Assembly: GCF_000620665.1 (NCBI RefSeq)
Contig: NZ_JIAU01000005.1
Location: 487,501-551,500 of the forward strand
Reading direction: 5' to 3'
DNA: 64,000 bases
Source of the DNA: Sphingomonas sp. URHD0057
Lineage (GTDB): Bacteria > Pseudomonadota > Alphaproteobacteria > Sphingomonadales > Sphingomonadaceae
Shown: piece by piece, positions 15,324 to 24,329 of the stretch
How positions within the stretch are numbered: the first letter of the stretch is position 1
Layout of the letters: each line of letters opens with the position of its first letter
Made by a program: the position numbers and the translations under genes
Notes under the pieces: generated by a model
The model's database searches: none
What the model was told of the DNA's origin: nothing
The model's input: only the letters and a program-made list of their open reading frames with translations

Positions 15324-15349
15324 GATCGGCCCGTTCGAACGGACCGATC
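15324..15349. promoter_or_regulatory. 26-bp near-perfect palindrome upstream of the two-component genes
   Basis: A 12-bp perfect core, CCGTTCGAACGG (15331-15342), is flanked by GATCGG and CCGATC arms, with one C/A mismatch on each side of the core. It sits about 130-155 bp before the receiver gene in a 210-bp intergenic stretch. Candidate operator; binder unknown. Confidence 0.5.
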
Positions 15350-15479
15350 TGCGTTCATTTTGGGCCAGTTTCTCCCGGCTCTCCAATAGGTTTTCCGGTA
15401 AAACGAAATTTAACGGAGCGGTCTGGCGGTTGCGTCGCGTCGTCGAGTTTTCTCCCGCCGCAGAGCATGTGGAGTTTCG

Positions 15480-15863
15480 GTGGCCCAAGCGATGGTTCAT
15501 CTGGTCGACGACGATGCAGGCGTGCGCGGAACGCTCGCGCGGCTGGTCGCGTCCGGAGGCTATGGCGTGACGGTCTATGCGTCGGGCCGCGAGCTGCTCG
15601 ACGCGGCGGATGCGCTCGACGGCGGATATATCCTCCTCGATGTCGACATGCCCGGGGCTGACGGTTTCGCGGTCCATCGCGCCCTGACCGAGCGGTCGAT
15701 CAAGGTCCCGGTGGTGCTGATGACCGGCTCCGGCGACCTCACCGTGCTGGCGCTCAAGGCCGGGGTCGCCGATTTCCTTCAAAAGCCGTTCGGGCGGGCC
15801 GAGCTCCTCTCGGTACTGGATCATTTGGCGGTACCCTGCGGCGCCGAGGCATCGTTGGGGTGA
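15480..15863 (+). CDS. stand-alone FixJ-type receiver domain
   Basis: 127 aa from GTG 15480 (GGAG 6 nt upstream; ATG at 15492 is an alternative). Receiver residues: acidic pocket HLVDDDAG, phospho-acceptor D54 in LLDVDMPG, the conserved Thr in LMTGSG and Lys in LQKPF. There is no output domain, so it acts as a phosphate shuttle or by protein contact. It lies 36 bp before the hybrid kinase gene, which is its likely partner. Confidence 0.88.
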   Translation: MAQAMVHLVDDDAGVRGTLARLVASGGYGVTVYASGRELLDAADALDGGYILLDVDMPGADGFAVHRALTERSIKVPVVLMTGSGDLTVLALKAGVADFLQKPFGRAELLSVLDHLAVPCGAEASLG

Positions 15864-15899
15864 GCCGCGCACAGCGCCTTGCCGGAAGCGCCGAGCGCA

Positions 15900-18155
15900 A
15901 TGTTTGAGAGCGGACGGACAGGCCTCAGATCGCCATCGCTGGCTCGCCAGAAGCTGCTGTTGTGGACCGCCTTCCTCGTCATCATCCTGGTCAGCGCGCT
16001 GGCCTTCTTCAGCATCCAGCAGCTAATCGCCGCCAGCACGCGCGTCGAACGCAGCCAATTGCTGCTGATCGAGATCAACCATTTCCTGTCCGACCTCAAG
16101 GACGTCGAAACCGGCGGCCGCGGCTATGCATTGAGCGGCGGCGACCGCCGCCACCTCGAGCGGCAGGAGCAGGGGATCGCCGCAACCCGGGCGACCGTCG
16201 GACGGCTGCGCAAGCTGGCCGAGGACCCGGACCTCCGGCGCTCGCTGGAGGCGTTGTTCCGTCTCGCGGAGCAACGCATTGCCTCCTCGCGAACGCTGGT
16301 TACCGAGCGGGCGGACCTCGCCAAAACGCGCCGCAACCTGCTCGACGGGATGATCCTGATGGATCGCATCCGCGCGCAGGAATCGGTCATTTTTTCGGTC
16401 CAGCAACGCGAATATCAGGACGAGCGGAAGCTGCTCCTGCGGCGGGCCGGCGAGACCAGCCTGGCCCTCGCCGGAGGCGTCGCGTTGTGTCTCGCGGTCA
16501 TCGCCTGGCTGTTCGCGCTCCGCGGCGGCGAGGTCGAGCGGCGCCGCCGGCTCGAGGAGGAGCTGCGCGCGCTCAATCTCGAGCTCGAGGACCGGGTCCA
16601 GGAGCGGACCTCCCAGGTCAAGCGCGCGAGCACGCTGCTTAATGCCGTGGTCGAGAACCTGCCCGACATGGTGTTGCTGAAGGAGCCGAGCGGGGGCAGC
16701 TTCCGCTATCTGTTAGTCAACGCCGCGGGGGAAAAGCTCCTCGGACGCGACCGCAGCGAAATCATCGGCCGCACCGAACGCGACCTGTTCCCGGCCGAAG
16801 AAGCCGCCCTCGTCGTGGAAACCAACAAGGCGGTCGCCGAAGCCGGGCAGCCGCGCACCTTCACCGACCGCAAGCTGACCACCGCGGCCGGGGTGCGAAT
16901 GGTCGAGACACGGGTGGTTCCGATCGCGAGCGGATCGGGCGGACCGGGCCTGATCCTGGCGTTGATTCGCGACGTCACCGATCGCAAGGCACGCGAGGAA
17001 CAGCTCCGTCAGCTGCAGCGGATGGATGCGATCGGCCGATTGACCGGCGGCGTCGCACACGATTTCAACAATCTGCTCGCAATCATCCACGGCAATTCCG
17101 AGCTGCTCCGGAACCAGCTCGACGACGGGTCGGCGGGCGCGGACATGGCCGACGACGTGATCGATGCCTCCGAGCGCGGCGCGGAGCTCGTTCGAAGGCT
17201 GCTCGCGTTCGCGCGGATGCAGCATCTCGAACCCGAGGCGGTCGACCTCAACGCTCGTCTGCCGAGCATCCTCGGCCTCCTGCAACGGTCGCTGGGTGAA
17301 GCGGTCAACGTCAAGGTCAAAGCCGCCGGGGACTTGTGGCCGGCAACGGTCGATCCGACCCAGGTCGACGACGCCATCGTCAACCTGGCGATCAACGCCC
17401 GCGACGCCATGCCGAGCGGCGGCATCCTGACCATCGAGACGCAGAACATCACCCTCGACGAGGATTATGCGGCGCATCATGTCGAGGTGGTGCCGGGCGA
17501 TTATGTGATGCTGGCGGTCAGCGACACGGGCACCGGGATGCCGCCGGACGTCGCCGCGCGAGCGTTCGAGCCCTTCTTCACCACCAAGCAGGAAGGGCAG
17601 GGCACGGGCCTCGGCCTCAGCCAGGTATTCGGCTGGGTCAAGCAGTCGCGCGGTCACATCAAGATCTACAGCGAGCTTGGCCACGGAACCACGATCAAGC
17701 TCTATCTGCCGCGGGCCGCGACCAAGTCCGCGGATCAGTCGCCGCGGGCCGAAGCGGTTACGCCACGCGGCGACGAGACGGTGCTGGTGGTGGAAGACAA
17801 TCCGAAGGTGCGAAAGACCGTCATCCGCCAGTTGGGAGATCTCGGCTACCAGACGGCCGAAGCCGACAGCGGCGCGGCGGCGCTGCGACTGGTCAGGGGC
17901 GGGATCAAGTTCGACCTGCTGCTGACCGACGTCATCATGCCCGGCGGAATGACCGGCTATCAGCTCGCCGACGAGCTTCGCCAGAGCCGGCCCGATCTCA
18001 AGGTGCTGTTCACTTCGGGCTACACCGAGCTCGCCGCGCAGAACGAGCATCTGACGGGCAAGGATTCGCTGCTCAGCAAGCCTTATCGCAAGCAGGATCT
18101 GGGGCGGGCGATCCGCGCCGCGCTCGACGACCCGCGCATGACGAACGCCGACTAG
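15900..18155 (+). CDS. CHASE3-PAS hybrid histidine kinase with C-terminal receiver
   Basis: 751 aa from ATG 15900 (a TTG at 15879 is possible). Order: TM1 (about 19-42), periplasmic CHASE3-like region (45-185), TM2 (about 187-207), coiled coil, PAS (245-365), HisKA-type segment with H387 in GGVAHDFNNLLA, HATPase with N-box NLAINARDAM, DTGTGMP and GTGLGLS, then a receiver (about 635-745) with LLTDVIMPGG. This is the alphaproteobacterial PAS-hybrid type. The stimulus is unknown. Paired with the receiver just upstream. Its TAG stop shares the tetranucleotide CTAG with the converging serine hydrolase gene. Confidence 0.93.
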   Translation: MFESGRTGLRSPSLARQKLLLWTAFLVIILVSALAFFSIQQLIAASTRVERSQLLLIEINHFLSDLKDVETGGRGYALSGGDRRHLERQEQGIAATRATVGRLRKLAEDPDLRRSLEALFRLAEQRIASSRTLVTERADLAKTRRNLLDGMILMDRIRAQESVIFSVQQREYQDERKLLLRRAGETSLALAGGVALCLAVIAWLFALRGGEVERRRRLEEELRALNLELEDRVQERTSQVKRASTLLNAVVENLPDMVLLKEPSGGSFRYLLVNAAGEKLLGRDRSEIIGRTERDLFPAEEAALVVETNKAVAEAGQPRTFTDRKLTTAAGVRMVETRVVPIASGSGGPGLILALIRDVTDRKAREEQLRQLQRMDAIGRLTGGVAHDFNNLLAIIHGNSELLRNQLDDGSAGADMADDVIDASERGAELVRRLLAFARMQHLEPEAVDLNARLPSILGLLQRSLGEAVNVKVKAAGDLWPATVDPTQVDDAIVNLAINARDAMPSGGILTIETQNITLDEDYAAHHVEVVPGDYVMLAVSDTGTGMPPDVAARAFEPFFTTKQEGQGTGLGLSQVFGWVKQSRGHIKIYSELGHGTTIKLYLPRAATKSADQSPRAEAVTPRGDETVLVVEDNPKVRKTVIRQLGDLGYQTAEADSGAAALRLVRGGIKFDLLLTDVIMPGGMTGYQLADELRQSRPDLKVLFTSGYTELAAQNEHLTGKDSLLSKPYRKQDLGRAIRAALDDPRMTNAD

Positions 18156-19357
18156 CGATCGAGCAAAGCGTAGGTGCGGCGGAAGGCGCGGGCTTCGGCG
18201 GCGGTGAACGAACTGCGGTCGTCGCGCGCCGCGTGCTCGGGGACGCCGGTCACGAAATAAGCGATGCCGCGGCCGCGTGAGCGGTCGAGCCATAGCCCGG
18301 CCTTGAGGCCGTAAGCGTCGCCGGCGTGGCCGACCAGGATCGCGCCATTCGTTCCCATGTCGTCGCCGCAACCGGGCACGCGCGTCGGGATTTGCTGGGT
18401 GGCGCGCCCGTAGCTGCAGTAGAAGCCATGCTCGGTTGCGCCGTTGACGCCGTCGGAGCGCCAGACCTGTGTGAACAGCGTATCCACCGATTGCGGTGAG
18501 AGGATGCGGACGCCGTCGATCGTGCCGCCGGCAAGAAACATCTCGCCGACGCGCGCGAGCCCGCTCATCGAGATGCGAAGGCCGCCTTGCGGCGCGAACA
18601 GGCCGCCGTTCTCGCCGAGCTTCCAGCGCAAGAGATCGCAGGGCTCGCCGTCGGCGACCAGCACCGGGCAAGCCGGGCGCGCGCCGTGAAGATCGTCCTT
18701 CAGCGGCTTGCCGTCCGGCCCGTCGAGCTCGACCGCGCGGGCGAGCGCCGCGTCGCTGCACGTCGGCCAGTTGAAGCAGGCGTCGAGCTTCATCGGCTCG
18801 AGCACGTTGCGGTGCATCCAGAGGTCGAAGCGCTCCCCCGTCGCTCGCTCGACGATCGAGGCGACGATCGGGAAGTTCATGTTGCCGTAGGTGAAGTAGC
18901 CGTCGCCGGGCCCCTGCCTGAGGTCCCACGAGCGCGGGTCCGCCATGGTCGCCTGGACCGTCTGGCCGAGCGGGATCGCATATTGGTCGTCATGATCACG
19001 CACCGAGCTGGTGTGCGACAGCAGCATGGTCAGGGTGATCGGGCGGTCGGGGAAGCCCGGATTGCGCAGCGGCCAGCCGAGGTAGGTGGAAACATCGGCG
19101 CTGAGGTCGAGCTTGCCCGCCTCGACCAGCCGCATGATGCCGATCGCGGTGACTAGCTTGCTGATCGAAGCGACGCGCACCGGGTCGTCGACGGTGACCA
19201 GGCGGCCGGTCGATGGATCGGCGACGCCGTCGGCGAAGCTCGCGATCTCGCCGTCGCGGTCGAACCCGATGCCGACCTCAGCCCGCGGCGGTGGCTCGCG
19301 CGGCACGGTCGCGCAGGCGGCGAGCACAAGCATCGGAAGCGTGACCCAGGCCCGCAT
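18152..19357 (-). CDS. beta-lactamase-fold serine hydrolase lipoprotein
   Basis: 401 aa from ATG 19357. Lipobox LAAC with Cys15. Class C/penicillin-binding fold motifs: SISK with nucleophile S64 and K67, YGN in FTYGNMNF, and HAGD near the C-terminus in place of KTG. Probably an esterase or peptidase rather than a true beta-lactamase. Anchored in a membrane facing the periplasm. Its stop overlaps that of the hybrid kinase. Confidence 0.88.
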   Translation of the reverse strand: MRAWVTLPMLVLAACATVPREPPPRAEVGIGFDRDGEIASFADGVADPSTGRLVTVDDPVRVASISKLVTAIGIMRLVEAGKLDLSADVSTYLGWPLRNPGFPDRPITLTMLLSHTSSVRDHDDQYAIPLGQTVQATMADPRSWDLRQGPGDGYFTYGNMNFPIVASIVERATGERFDLWMHRNVLEPMKLDACFNWPTCSDAALARAVELDGPDGKPLKDDLHGARPACPVLVADGEPCDLLRWKLGENGGLFAPQGGLRISMSGLARVGEMFLAGGTIDGVRILSPQSVDTLFTQVWRSDGVNGATEHGFYCSYGRATQQIPTRVPGCGDDMGTNGAILVGHAGDAYGLKAGLWLDRSRGRGIAYFVTGVPEHAARDDRSSFTAAEARAFRRTYALLDR

Positions 19358-19367
19358 AAGCGCCAGC

Positions 19368-19985
19368 TTAATCGCGGTAGGCGGGCAAAGACCAGCCGCG
19401 CGAGATGGCAAGTGCCCGCACGGCGAACGCTGCGGGGATCGCAATGGCAGCCGCGAGCCAGGCGGCGACGCCGAGAAGGCTGAGGCCGACGAACAATCCC
19501 GCTGCGAGCGCGGCGGCGGTGACGTAAAGTTCCGGCCGCATGAGGATCGACGGCTCGCCCGCGAGCACGTCGCGGATGATGCCGCCGACGCAGGCGGTGA
19601 GCACGCCCATCGCGAACGCCGGAACGGGCGCGACGCCGAAGCTGAGCGCCTTGGCCGAGCCGTAGGTCGCGTAAGCGGCGAGCCCGGCGGCGTCGAACCA
19701 GAGAAGCGCCCTTCCGGCAAAGCGGCGGCGGCTGGTGAGCCAGACGATTAGCGCCGCGGCGATGCAGATCAGGAGCGTCGCGTTGGAATGCACCCAGAAC
19801 ACCGGGGCGCCGATGAGCAGGTCGCGCAAGGTCCCGCCGCCGACGCCCGTCGCGACCGCGAAGAAGATGAAGGTCACCAGTGTCTGCCGCTTTTCGGCGG
19901 CAAGCAGCGCGCCGGAAATCGCGAACACCGCAATCCCGAAATAGTCGAGAATGACGAAGACGCCGGGTATCGCGGAGTTGGGCAC
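19368..19985 (-). CDS. TRIC cation channel family (YicG/UPF0126) membrane protein
   Basis: 205 aa, GTG start at 19985. Two internal repeats with the signature GGGTLRDLL (about 49-57) and GGIIRDVLAGEPS (about 134-146), each in a three-helix unit plus a seventh helix, as in bacterial TRIC channels. Function: probable K+/cation channel. It sits 11 bp upstream (gene order on minus strand) of the serine hydrolase gene. The region just before its start is a palindromic repeat, which leaves no clear ribosome binding site. Confidence 0.87.
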   Translation of the reverse strand: MPNSAIPGVFVILDYFGIAVFAISGALLAAEKRQTLVTFIFFAVATGVGGGTLRDLLIGAPVFWVHSNATLLICIAAALIVWLTSRRRFAGRALLWFDAAGLAAYATYGSAKALSFGVAPVPAFAMGVLTACVGGIIRDVLAGEPSILMRPELYVTAAALAAGLFVGLSLLGVAAWLAAAIAIPAAFAVRALAISRGWSLPAYRD

Positions 19986-19990
19986 ACGTT

Positions 19991-20046
19991 GTCATTGCGA
20001 GGACCGAAGCGACGAAGCAATCCAGTTTCGCTTCGCTCGCAATGAC
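19991..20046. repeat. REP-type palindromic repeat (CATTGCGAG family)
   Basis: Perfect 11-bp outer arms GTCATTGCGAG / CTCGCAATGAC with inner complementary GAAGCGA / TCGCTTC and the GAAGCAATCCAG core. This extragenic palindrome is common in proteobacterial genomes. It fills the whole gap between divergent TRIC and phaC genes. Confidence 0.8.
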
Positions 20047-20062
20047 GGCGTCAGGAGCCTAC

Positions 20063-21847
20063 ATGGCGCGAATGGCGGAAGAGACGAACACGGCCGGCGC
20101 GGCGATGCCGACGCTCGAAGAGTGGCAGCATTGGACCTTGGTGATGGGGCGCGCGCAGCAGATGCTGATGGAATTCTGGGCCGACAGTTTGAAGAAGGAC
20201 CAGCCGTTTCCGAGCTGGTCGCCACCGGCCTTCGGTTTCGGCGGCGACAGCGCCAGCAGCGATCCGATGGCGCTGATGACGGCGGGCGCGCAGGCGTGGG
20301 CCAAGGGCCTGGAGACCTGGGGCAAGATGCTCGGCGGGGTGACTGCGGCACCCACGGGCGATGAGAAGGAGCGCAAGGACCGCCGCTTCGCCGCGCCCGA
20401 ATGGCGCGAGAACCCGATCTTCGACACCATCCGCCAGACCTATTTGCGGGTCTCCGACCAGCTGCTCGGGACCGTCGACGAGATCGAGAATATCGATCCC
20501 GAGATGCGCGAGAAATTGCGCTTCGCGACGCGCAGCTTTGTCGATGCGATGAGCCCGTCGAACTTCGCGCTCACCAATCCGCAAGTGCTCAAGAAGACGC
20601 TCGAATCGCGCGGCGAGAATTTGCTGAAGGGCCTCGCCAACATGCTCAAGGACATCGCGTCCGGACAGCTGACGCAGACCAAGGCGGGCGCCTTCGAGGT
20701 TGGCCGCAACCTCGCCACCACGCCGGGCAAGGTCGTCAAGCAGACGCCGCTCTACCAGCTGATCCAGTACACGCCGACCACCGATGACGTGCTCAAGACT
20801 CCGGTGGTGATCTTCCCGCCGTGGATCAACCGCTTCTACATCCTCGACCTCACGCCCGAGAAAAGCTTCGTCAAATGGTGCGTCGACCAGGGCATTTCGC
20901 TGTTCATGGTCAGCTGGAAATCGGCCGACGAGAGCATCGCCGACACCGGGCTCGACGATTATGTGCTGAACGGCCAGGTCGATGCGATCGAGACGATCCG
21001 CGATGCGCTCGGCGTCGAGAGCGTTCACGCCATCGGCTATTGCGTGGCGGGGACGACGCTGGCGGCGACGCTGGCCTACCTCCACGCCAGGGGCGAAGCG
21101 GACAAGGTCAAGTCGGCGACCTTCTTCACCGCGCAGGTGGATTTCAGCGAGGCGGGCGACTTGAAGCTGTTCACCGGTCCCGAGACCATGGGTCTGCTCG
21201 ACGAGCTGACCAAGGAGAAAGGCTATCTCGACGGCCGCTACATGGCCGCGACCTTCAACCTGCTGCGCGGGCGCGACCTCATCTGGAGCTATGTGGTCAA
21301 CAATTATTTGATGGGCGACGAGCCGGCGCCGTTCGACCTGCTTCACTGGAACAGCGACACCACCAACCTGCCGGCCGGATGGCACCGCGACTATCTCGAC
21401 ACGCTCTACAAGGGCAACAAGCTGGCGGCGAAGGGTGAGCTTAAGGTCCGCGGGACGCCGATCGACATCGATGCCGTCATGACGCCGACCTATGTCCAGG
21501 CTGGGCGCGAAGACCATATCGCGCCCCCGCAGAGCGTGTGGAAGATCATGAACCATTTCGCCGGCTCGAAACGGTTCGTGCTGGCGGGCTCGGGGCATAT
21601 TGCGGGCGTGGTGAACCCCCCGGCAGCGCAGAAGTACCAATATTGGACCAATGCGAAGCCGGCCGCGACGCTGGGGGCGTTCGTCGAAGAGGCCGAGGAA
21701 CATAAGGGAAGCTGGTGGCCCGACTGGCTCGACTGGCTGAAGTCGGTCGACCAAGCGACGGTGAAGGCGGACGGCGCGCGTATTCCCGGTAAGGGCAAGC
21801 TCAAGGCGATCGAGGACGCACCTGGCAGCTATGTCAAAGCGCGGTGA
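20063..21847 (+). CDS. phaC: class I poly(3-hydroxyalkanoate) synthase PhaC
   Basis: 594 aa from ATG 20063 (AGGAG 5 nt upstream; the ATG at 20042 lies inside the palindromic repeat). PhaC N-terminal domain to about 250, then an alpha/beta hydrolase core with lipase-like box GYCVAG and catalytic C327, the Asp in GREDHIAP, and the His in GSGHIAG. Polymerises hydroxyacyl-CoA to PHA on cytoplasmic granules. No phaA/phaB nearby; a phasin gene lies 6.5 kb downstream. Confidence 0.96.
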   Translation: MARMAEETNTAGAAMPTLEEWQHWTLVMGRAQQMLMEFWADSLKKDQPFPSWSPPAFGFGGDSASSDPMALMTAGAQAWAKGLETWGKMLGGVTAAPTGDEKERKDRRFAAPEWRENPIFDTIRQTYLRVSDQLLGTVDEIENIDPEMREKLRFATRSFVDAMSPSNFALTNPQVLKKTLESRGENLLKGLANMLKDIASGQLTQTKAGAFEVGRNLATTPGKVVKQTPLYQLIQYTPTTDDVLKTPVVIFPPWINRFYILDLTPEKSFVKWCVDQGISLFMVSWKSADESIADTGLDDYVLNGQVDAIETIRDALGVESVHAIGYCVAGTTLAATLAYLHARGEADKVKSATFFTAQVDFSEAGDLKLFTGPETMGLLDELTKEKGYLDGRYMAATFNLLRGRDLIWSYVVNNYLMGDEPAPFDLLHWNSDTTNLPAGWHRDYLDTLYKGNKLAAKGELKVRGTPIDIDAVMTPTYVQAGREDHIAPPQSVWKIMNHFAGSKRFVLAGSGHIAGVVNPPAAQKYQYWTNAKPAATLGAFVEEAEEHKGSWWPDWLDWLKSVDQATVKADGARIPGKGKLKAIEDAPGSYVKAR

Positions 21848-21882
21848 AGCGGCCAGAAGAGCTCAGGATGTCGCGCTAATCG

Positions 21883-22104
21883 TCACAAGATTCCGCCGCC
21901 GAGCATGAGGCGGACGACGCCGATGACGATCACCAGCAGATTGAGATTACGGCCGGCGGTGCCGCGCGAGATTACTCCGACCGCCGCGCCGATCACCGCC
22001 AGCGGGATGATCAGCCAGTTGGCCCAGCCAAGCAGCGGGATGAAGGCGATCACGGCGAAAACCAGCGCGACCAGGCCGATGATCAAGGAGACGAGATTGA
22101 ACAT
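21883..22104 (-). CDS. 73-aa small membrane protein
   Basis: Nearly all hydrophobic: helices at about 3-21, 24-44 and 53-70 with GTAGRN between the last two. Glycine-rich like small stress-membrane proteins but no family recognised with confidence. It converges with phaC and follows rarD on the same strand after 15 bp, so probably co-transcribed with it. Confidence 0.65.
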   Translation of the reverse strand: MFNLVSLIIGLVALVFAVIAFIPLLGWANWLIIPLAVIGAAVGVISRGTAGRNLNLLVIVIGVVRLMLGGGIL

Positions 22105-22119
22105 GGGTTCAGCCTAGCA

Positions 22120-23052
22120 TCATTCGGGGGGCTGGGGCAGCCGAGGCTTGCGCACCAGTTCGGTCACGTAAAGCGCGAGCGCGGTCCAGATCGCGGCGAA
22201 GGCGATCGCGTGGGCGCGGGTGAACGGTTCGCCGTAGAGCAGGACGGCGATCAGGAACTGAAGCGTGGGAGCGATGAACTGGAGCATGCCGAGCGTCGAA
22301 TATGCGAGCTTGCGCGCCGCGGCGGTGAACAGCAGCAACGGCGTGGTCGAGACGATCCCGGCGAGCAGCAATAGCCCGGCATCGAAGCGGCCCGAGCCGA
22401 ACGTCGGCGCGCCGGCCGCCGTCCGCCACGTGAGCAACCCTAGCGCGAGCGGGAACAACAAAGCGGTCTCGATGCCGAGGCCGGTCATGGCATCGGCGCG
22501 AACGACCTTGCGCAGCAAGCCGTAGAGCGCGAAGCTGACGCACAAGCTAAGGCTGATCCACAGCTGGCCGAGCGATCCTGCGGCGAGCACGCAAATGCCC
22601 GCCCCGGCGATCGCCACCGCCAGCCATTGGTTTCGGCTGAGCTGCTCCTTGAGCACGAACCGGCCGAGCAGGACATTGGCCAGCGGATTGAGATAATAGC
22701 CGAAGCTGGCCGCGAGGATGTGCCCGCTGACGACGGCGTAGGTGTAGAGGAGCCAGTTGCCGCCGATCAGCGCCGCCGTCAGGGCAAGTATTCCGAGAGT
22801 CTTGGGTTCGGCGAGGGCGGCGCGCACTTTGGGCCAGCCTCTGCCGATCGCGATCAGGACTCCGAGGAACGGCAGGGACCACAGCACCCGGTGAGCGACA
22901 ATGTCGAGCGGTGAGACGTCGGCGACCGCTTTGAAATAAAGGGGCAGGACGCCCCACAGCAAATAGGCGCCGAGGCCGAGCAGGAAGCCGCGGCTGGAGC
23001 CGGGGTGGTCCGATCCGTCCGGCCCGTTTTTGACTCGGCTTGCGGCGTTCAT
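22120..23052 (-). CDS. rarD: RarD-type EamA family transporter
   Basis: 310 aa, ten predicted helices in two EamA halves. RarD hallmarks: GAYLLWGVLPLYFK near the N-terminus, AHRVLWSLPF, NWLLYTYAV and the GYYLNPL segment. Inner-membrane drug/metabolite exporter; physiological substrate unknown. Confidence 0.88.
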   Translation of the reverse strand: MNAASRVKNGPDGSDHPGSSRGFLLGLGAYLLWGVLPLYFKAVADVSPLDIVAHRVLWSLPFLGVLIAIGRGWPKVRAALAEPKTLGILALTAALIGGNWLLYTYAVVSGHILAASFGYYLNPLANVLLGRFVLKEQLSRNQWLAVAIAGAGICVLAAGSLGQLWISLSLCVSFALYGLLRKVVRADAMTGLGIETALLFPLALGLLTWRTAAGAPTFGSGRFDAGLLLLAGIVSTTPLLLFTAAARKLAYSTLGMLQFIAPTLQFLIAVLLYGEPFTRAHAIAFAAIWTALALYVTELVRKPRLPQPPE

Positions 23053-23158
23053 CTTCGGCGCGCCTAGCGGCGGTAAGCGCGATGTGAAAGCTTATGTTCA
23101 ACCTGACGTTGGTTGAATCGAATCGGCCCGGCTGTCAGGGTTGCATCAAGGGGGATTC

Positions 23159-23854
23159 GTGCAGGCCGAGCGACGAAACGAGGCGAAGTGGGCGCGATCC
23201 TGTGCTTTGGCGGCGCTCGTCCTCATCGCGGGCTGCACGACCAAGCCAAAGGGGCCGCCCGGAACCACGCCGTCAGTGGTGGTTGGAGCACCGCTCAAAT
23301 CGGATGCGTGGAAGGGCGTGGCGACCGCCGCCGATGAGGACCGCATCGCCCGGCTCGGGCTTGCCTGGCAGGAAGCGCTGGCCGACGTTCGAAAGACCAA
23401 CCCCGTAGACCTTCGCCGGGAGGGCCGGCTGCTGATGCCGCGGGCGAGCCTGCCGCGGCCCGCCCCCACGCCCGGAAGCTACAATTGCCGGCTGATCAAG
23501 CTCGGCAAGGCGACGGCCAAGTCGAAGCCGTACGAAAGCTTCAAACCGTTCTTCTGCTATGTCGAGGTCGAGGACGATCTGCTGACGATCGTCAAGCAGA
23601 CCGGCAGCCAGCGCCCGGCTGGACGCCTGTGGGAGGACGACGACGGCAATCGGCTCATCTTCCTCGGCAGCCTGGCGCTCGGCGATGCGCAGACGCTGGT
23701 GGCCTATGGGGACGACCCAAAGCGCGACATGGCCGGCGTGCTCGAACGCATCGCGCCGTTCAAATGGCGGCTGGTGATCCCGTGGCCGCAAAGCACGTCA
23801 AAGCTCGACGTGTTCGAACTGACTCCGGTGGATTTCACCCAGCAGCCCCAATGA
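23159..23854 (+). CDS. DUF4893-type lipoprotein
   Basis: 231 aa from GTG 23159, preceded by AAGGGGG; a TTG at 23141 is less likely. Signal ends in LIAGC (lipobox). The body (about 45-225) includes GSYNCRLIKLG, FFCYVEVE and LVIPWPQS, which I associate with the DUF4893 family of sphingomonads. Function unknown; periplasmic. ATGA overlap with the next gene. Confidence 0.75.
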   Translation: MQAERRNEAKWARSCALAALVLIAGCTTKPKGPPGTTPSVVVGAPLKSDAWKGVATAADEDRIARLGLAWQEALADVRKTNPVDLRREGRLLMPRASLPRPAPTPGSYNCRLIKLGKATAKSKPYESFKPFFCYVEVEDDLLTIVKQTGSQRPAGRLWEDDDGNRLIFLGSLALGDAQTLVAYGDDPKRDMAGVLERIAPFKWRLVIPWPQSTSKLDVFELTPVDFTQQPQ

Positions 23855-24222
23855 GCGAAGCCGGGTTGCTCGCGGACCCGCGCGAAGTCCGCGCGATCCT
23901 CGTCGCAAGCGCCAAGGCCGGCGAGGCGATCAGCTATTCCGAGACGCTCGCCCTGCTCGGCCACCACTTCAGCCGGCCGAAGATGCGCGCGCTGTGCAAG
24001 GTGCTCAGCTACGTCGACGACGAAGCGGCCGAGCTCGGCGAGCCCGAGCTTGCCGTGCTGGTCGTGCGGCAATCGGACGGCTTGCCGGGGCAGGGCTGGT
24101 GGGTCGGCGGCGCCAAGAAGCATGGCTTCACCGGCGAGTGGGAAGGGCCGAAGGCGACGAGACTGATCCGCAAGCTGCAGCGCCAGGCGTTCGATTATTG
24201 GGAAGAGAACCCTCCCCCTTGA
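23851..24222 (+). CDS. 123-aa hypothetical protein
   Basis: ATG at 23851 overlaps the previous stop (ATGA). Two helical segments (10-30, 40-60), then LAVLVVRQSDGLPGQGWW and a C-terminal helix. Similar small proteins occur in sphingomonads, but I know no function. The last four codons and the stop (NPPP, TGA) are formed by the left arm of a palindromic repeat, so the C-terminus may have been set by repeat insertion. Confidence 0.7.
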   Translation: MSEAGLLADPREVRAILVASAKAGEAISYSETLALLGHHFSRPKMRALCKVLSYVDDEAAELGEPELAVLVVRQSDGLPGQGWWVGGAKKHGFTGEWEGPKATRLIRKLQRQAFDYWEENPPP

Positions 24223-24318
24223 TGGGGGAGGGCAGGGAGGGGGTGACGGTGGAGCTGCCGCGCTCTTCCGGAGGCATCACCCCACCCCAACCCCTCCCCA
24301 TCAAGGGGAGGGGCTGTT
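24209..24318. repeat. long imperfect palindromic repeat (CCCTCCCC-TTGATGGGGAGGG type)
   Basis: Left arm 24208-24251 and right arm 24275-24318 are imperfect inverted copies, each with its own CTCCCC...GGGGAG palindrome around TTGATG/CATCAA and a GGGGTG edge. A sphingomonad-type extragenic repeat able to form one long hairpin. It overlaps the end of the preceding gene and ends 11 bp before the RluA start. Confidence 0.75.
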
Positions 24319-24329
24319 AGGGGCACCCT

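Noticed and set aside
16713-18929. 738-codon minus-strand frame over the hybrid kinase
   Set aside because: Shadow frame; spans two convincing genes and has no domain.
20042-20062. Upstream ATG for phaC
   Set aside because: It lies inside the palindromic repeat and lacks a ribosome binding site; ATG 20063 has AGGAG.
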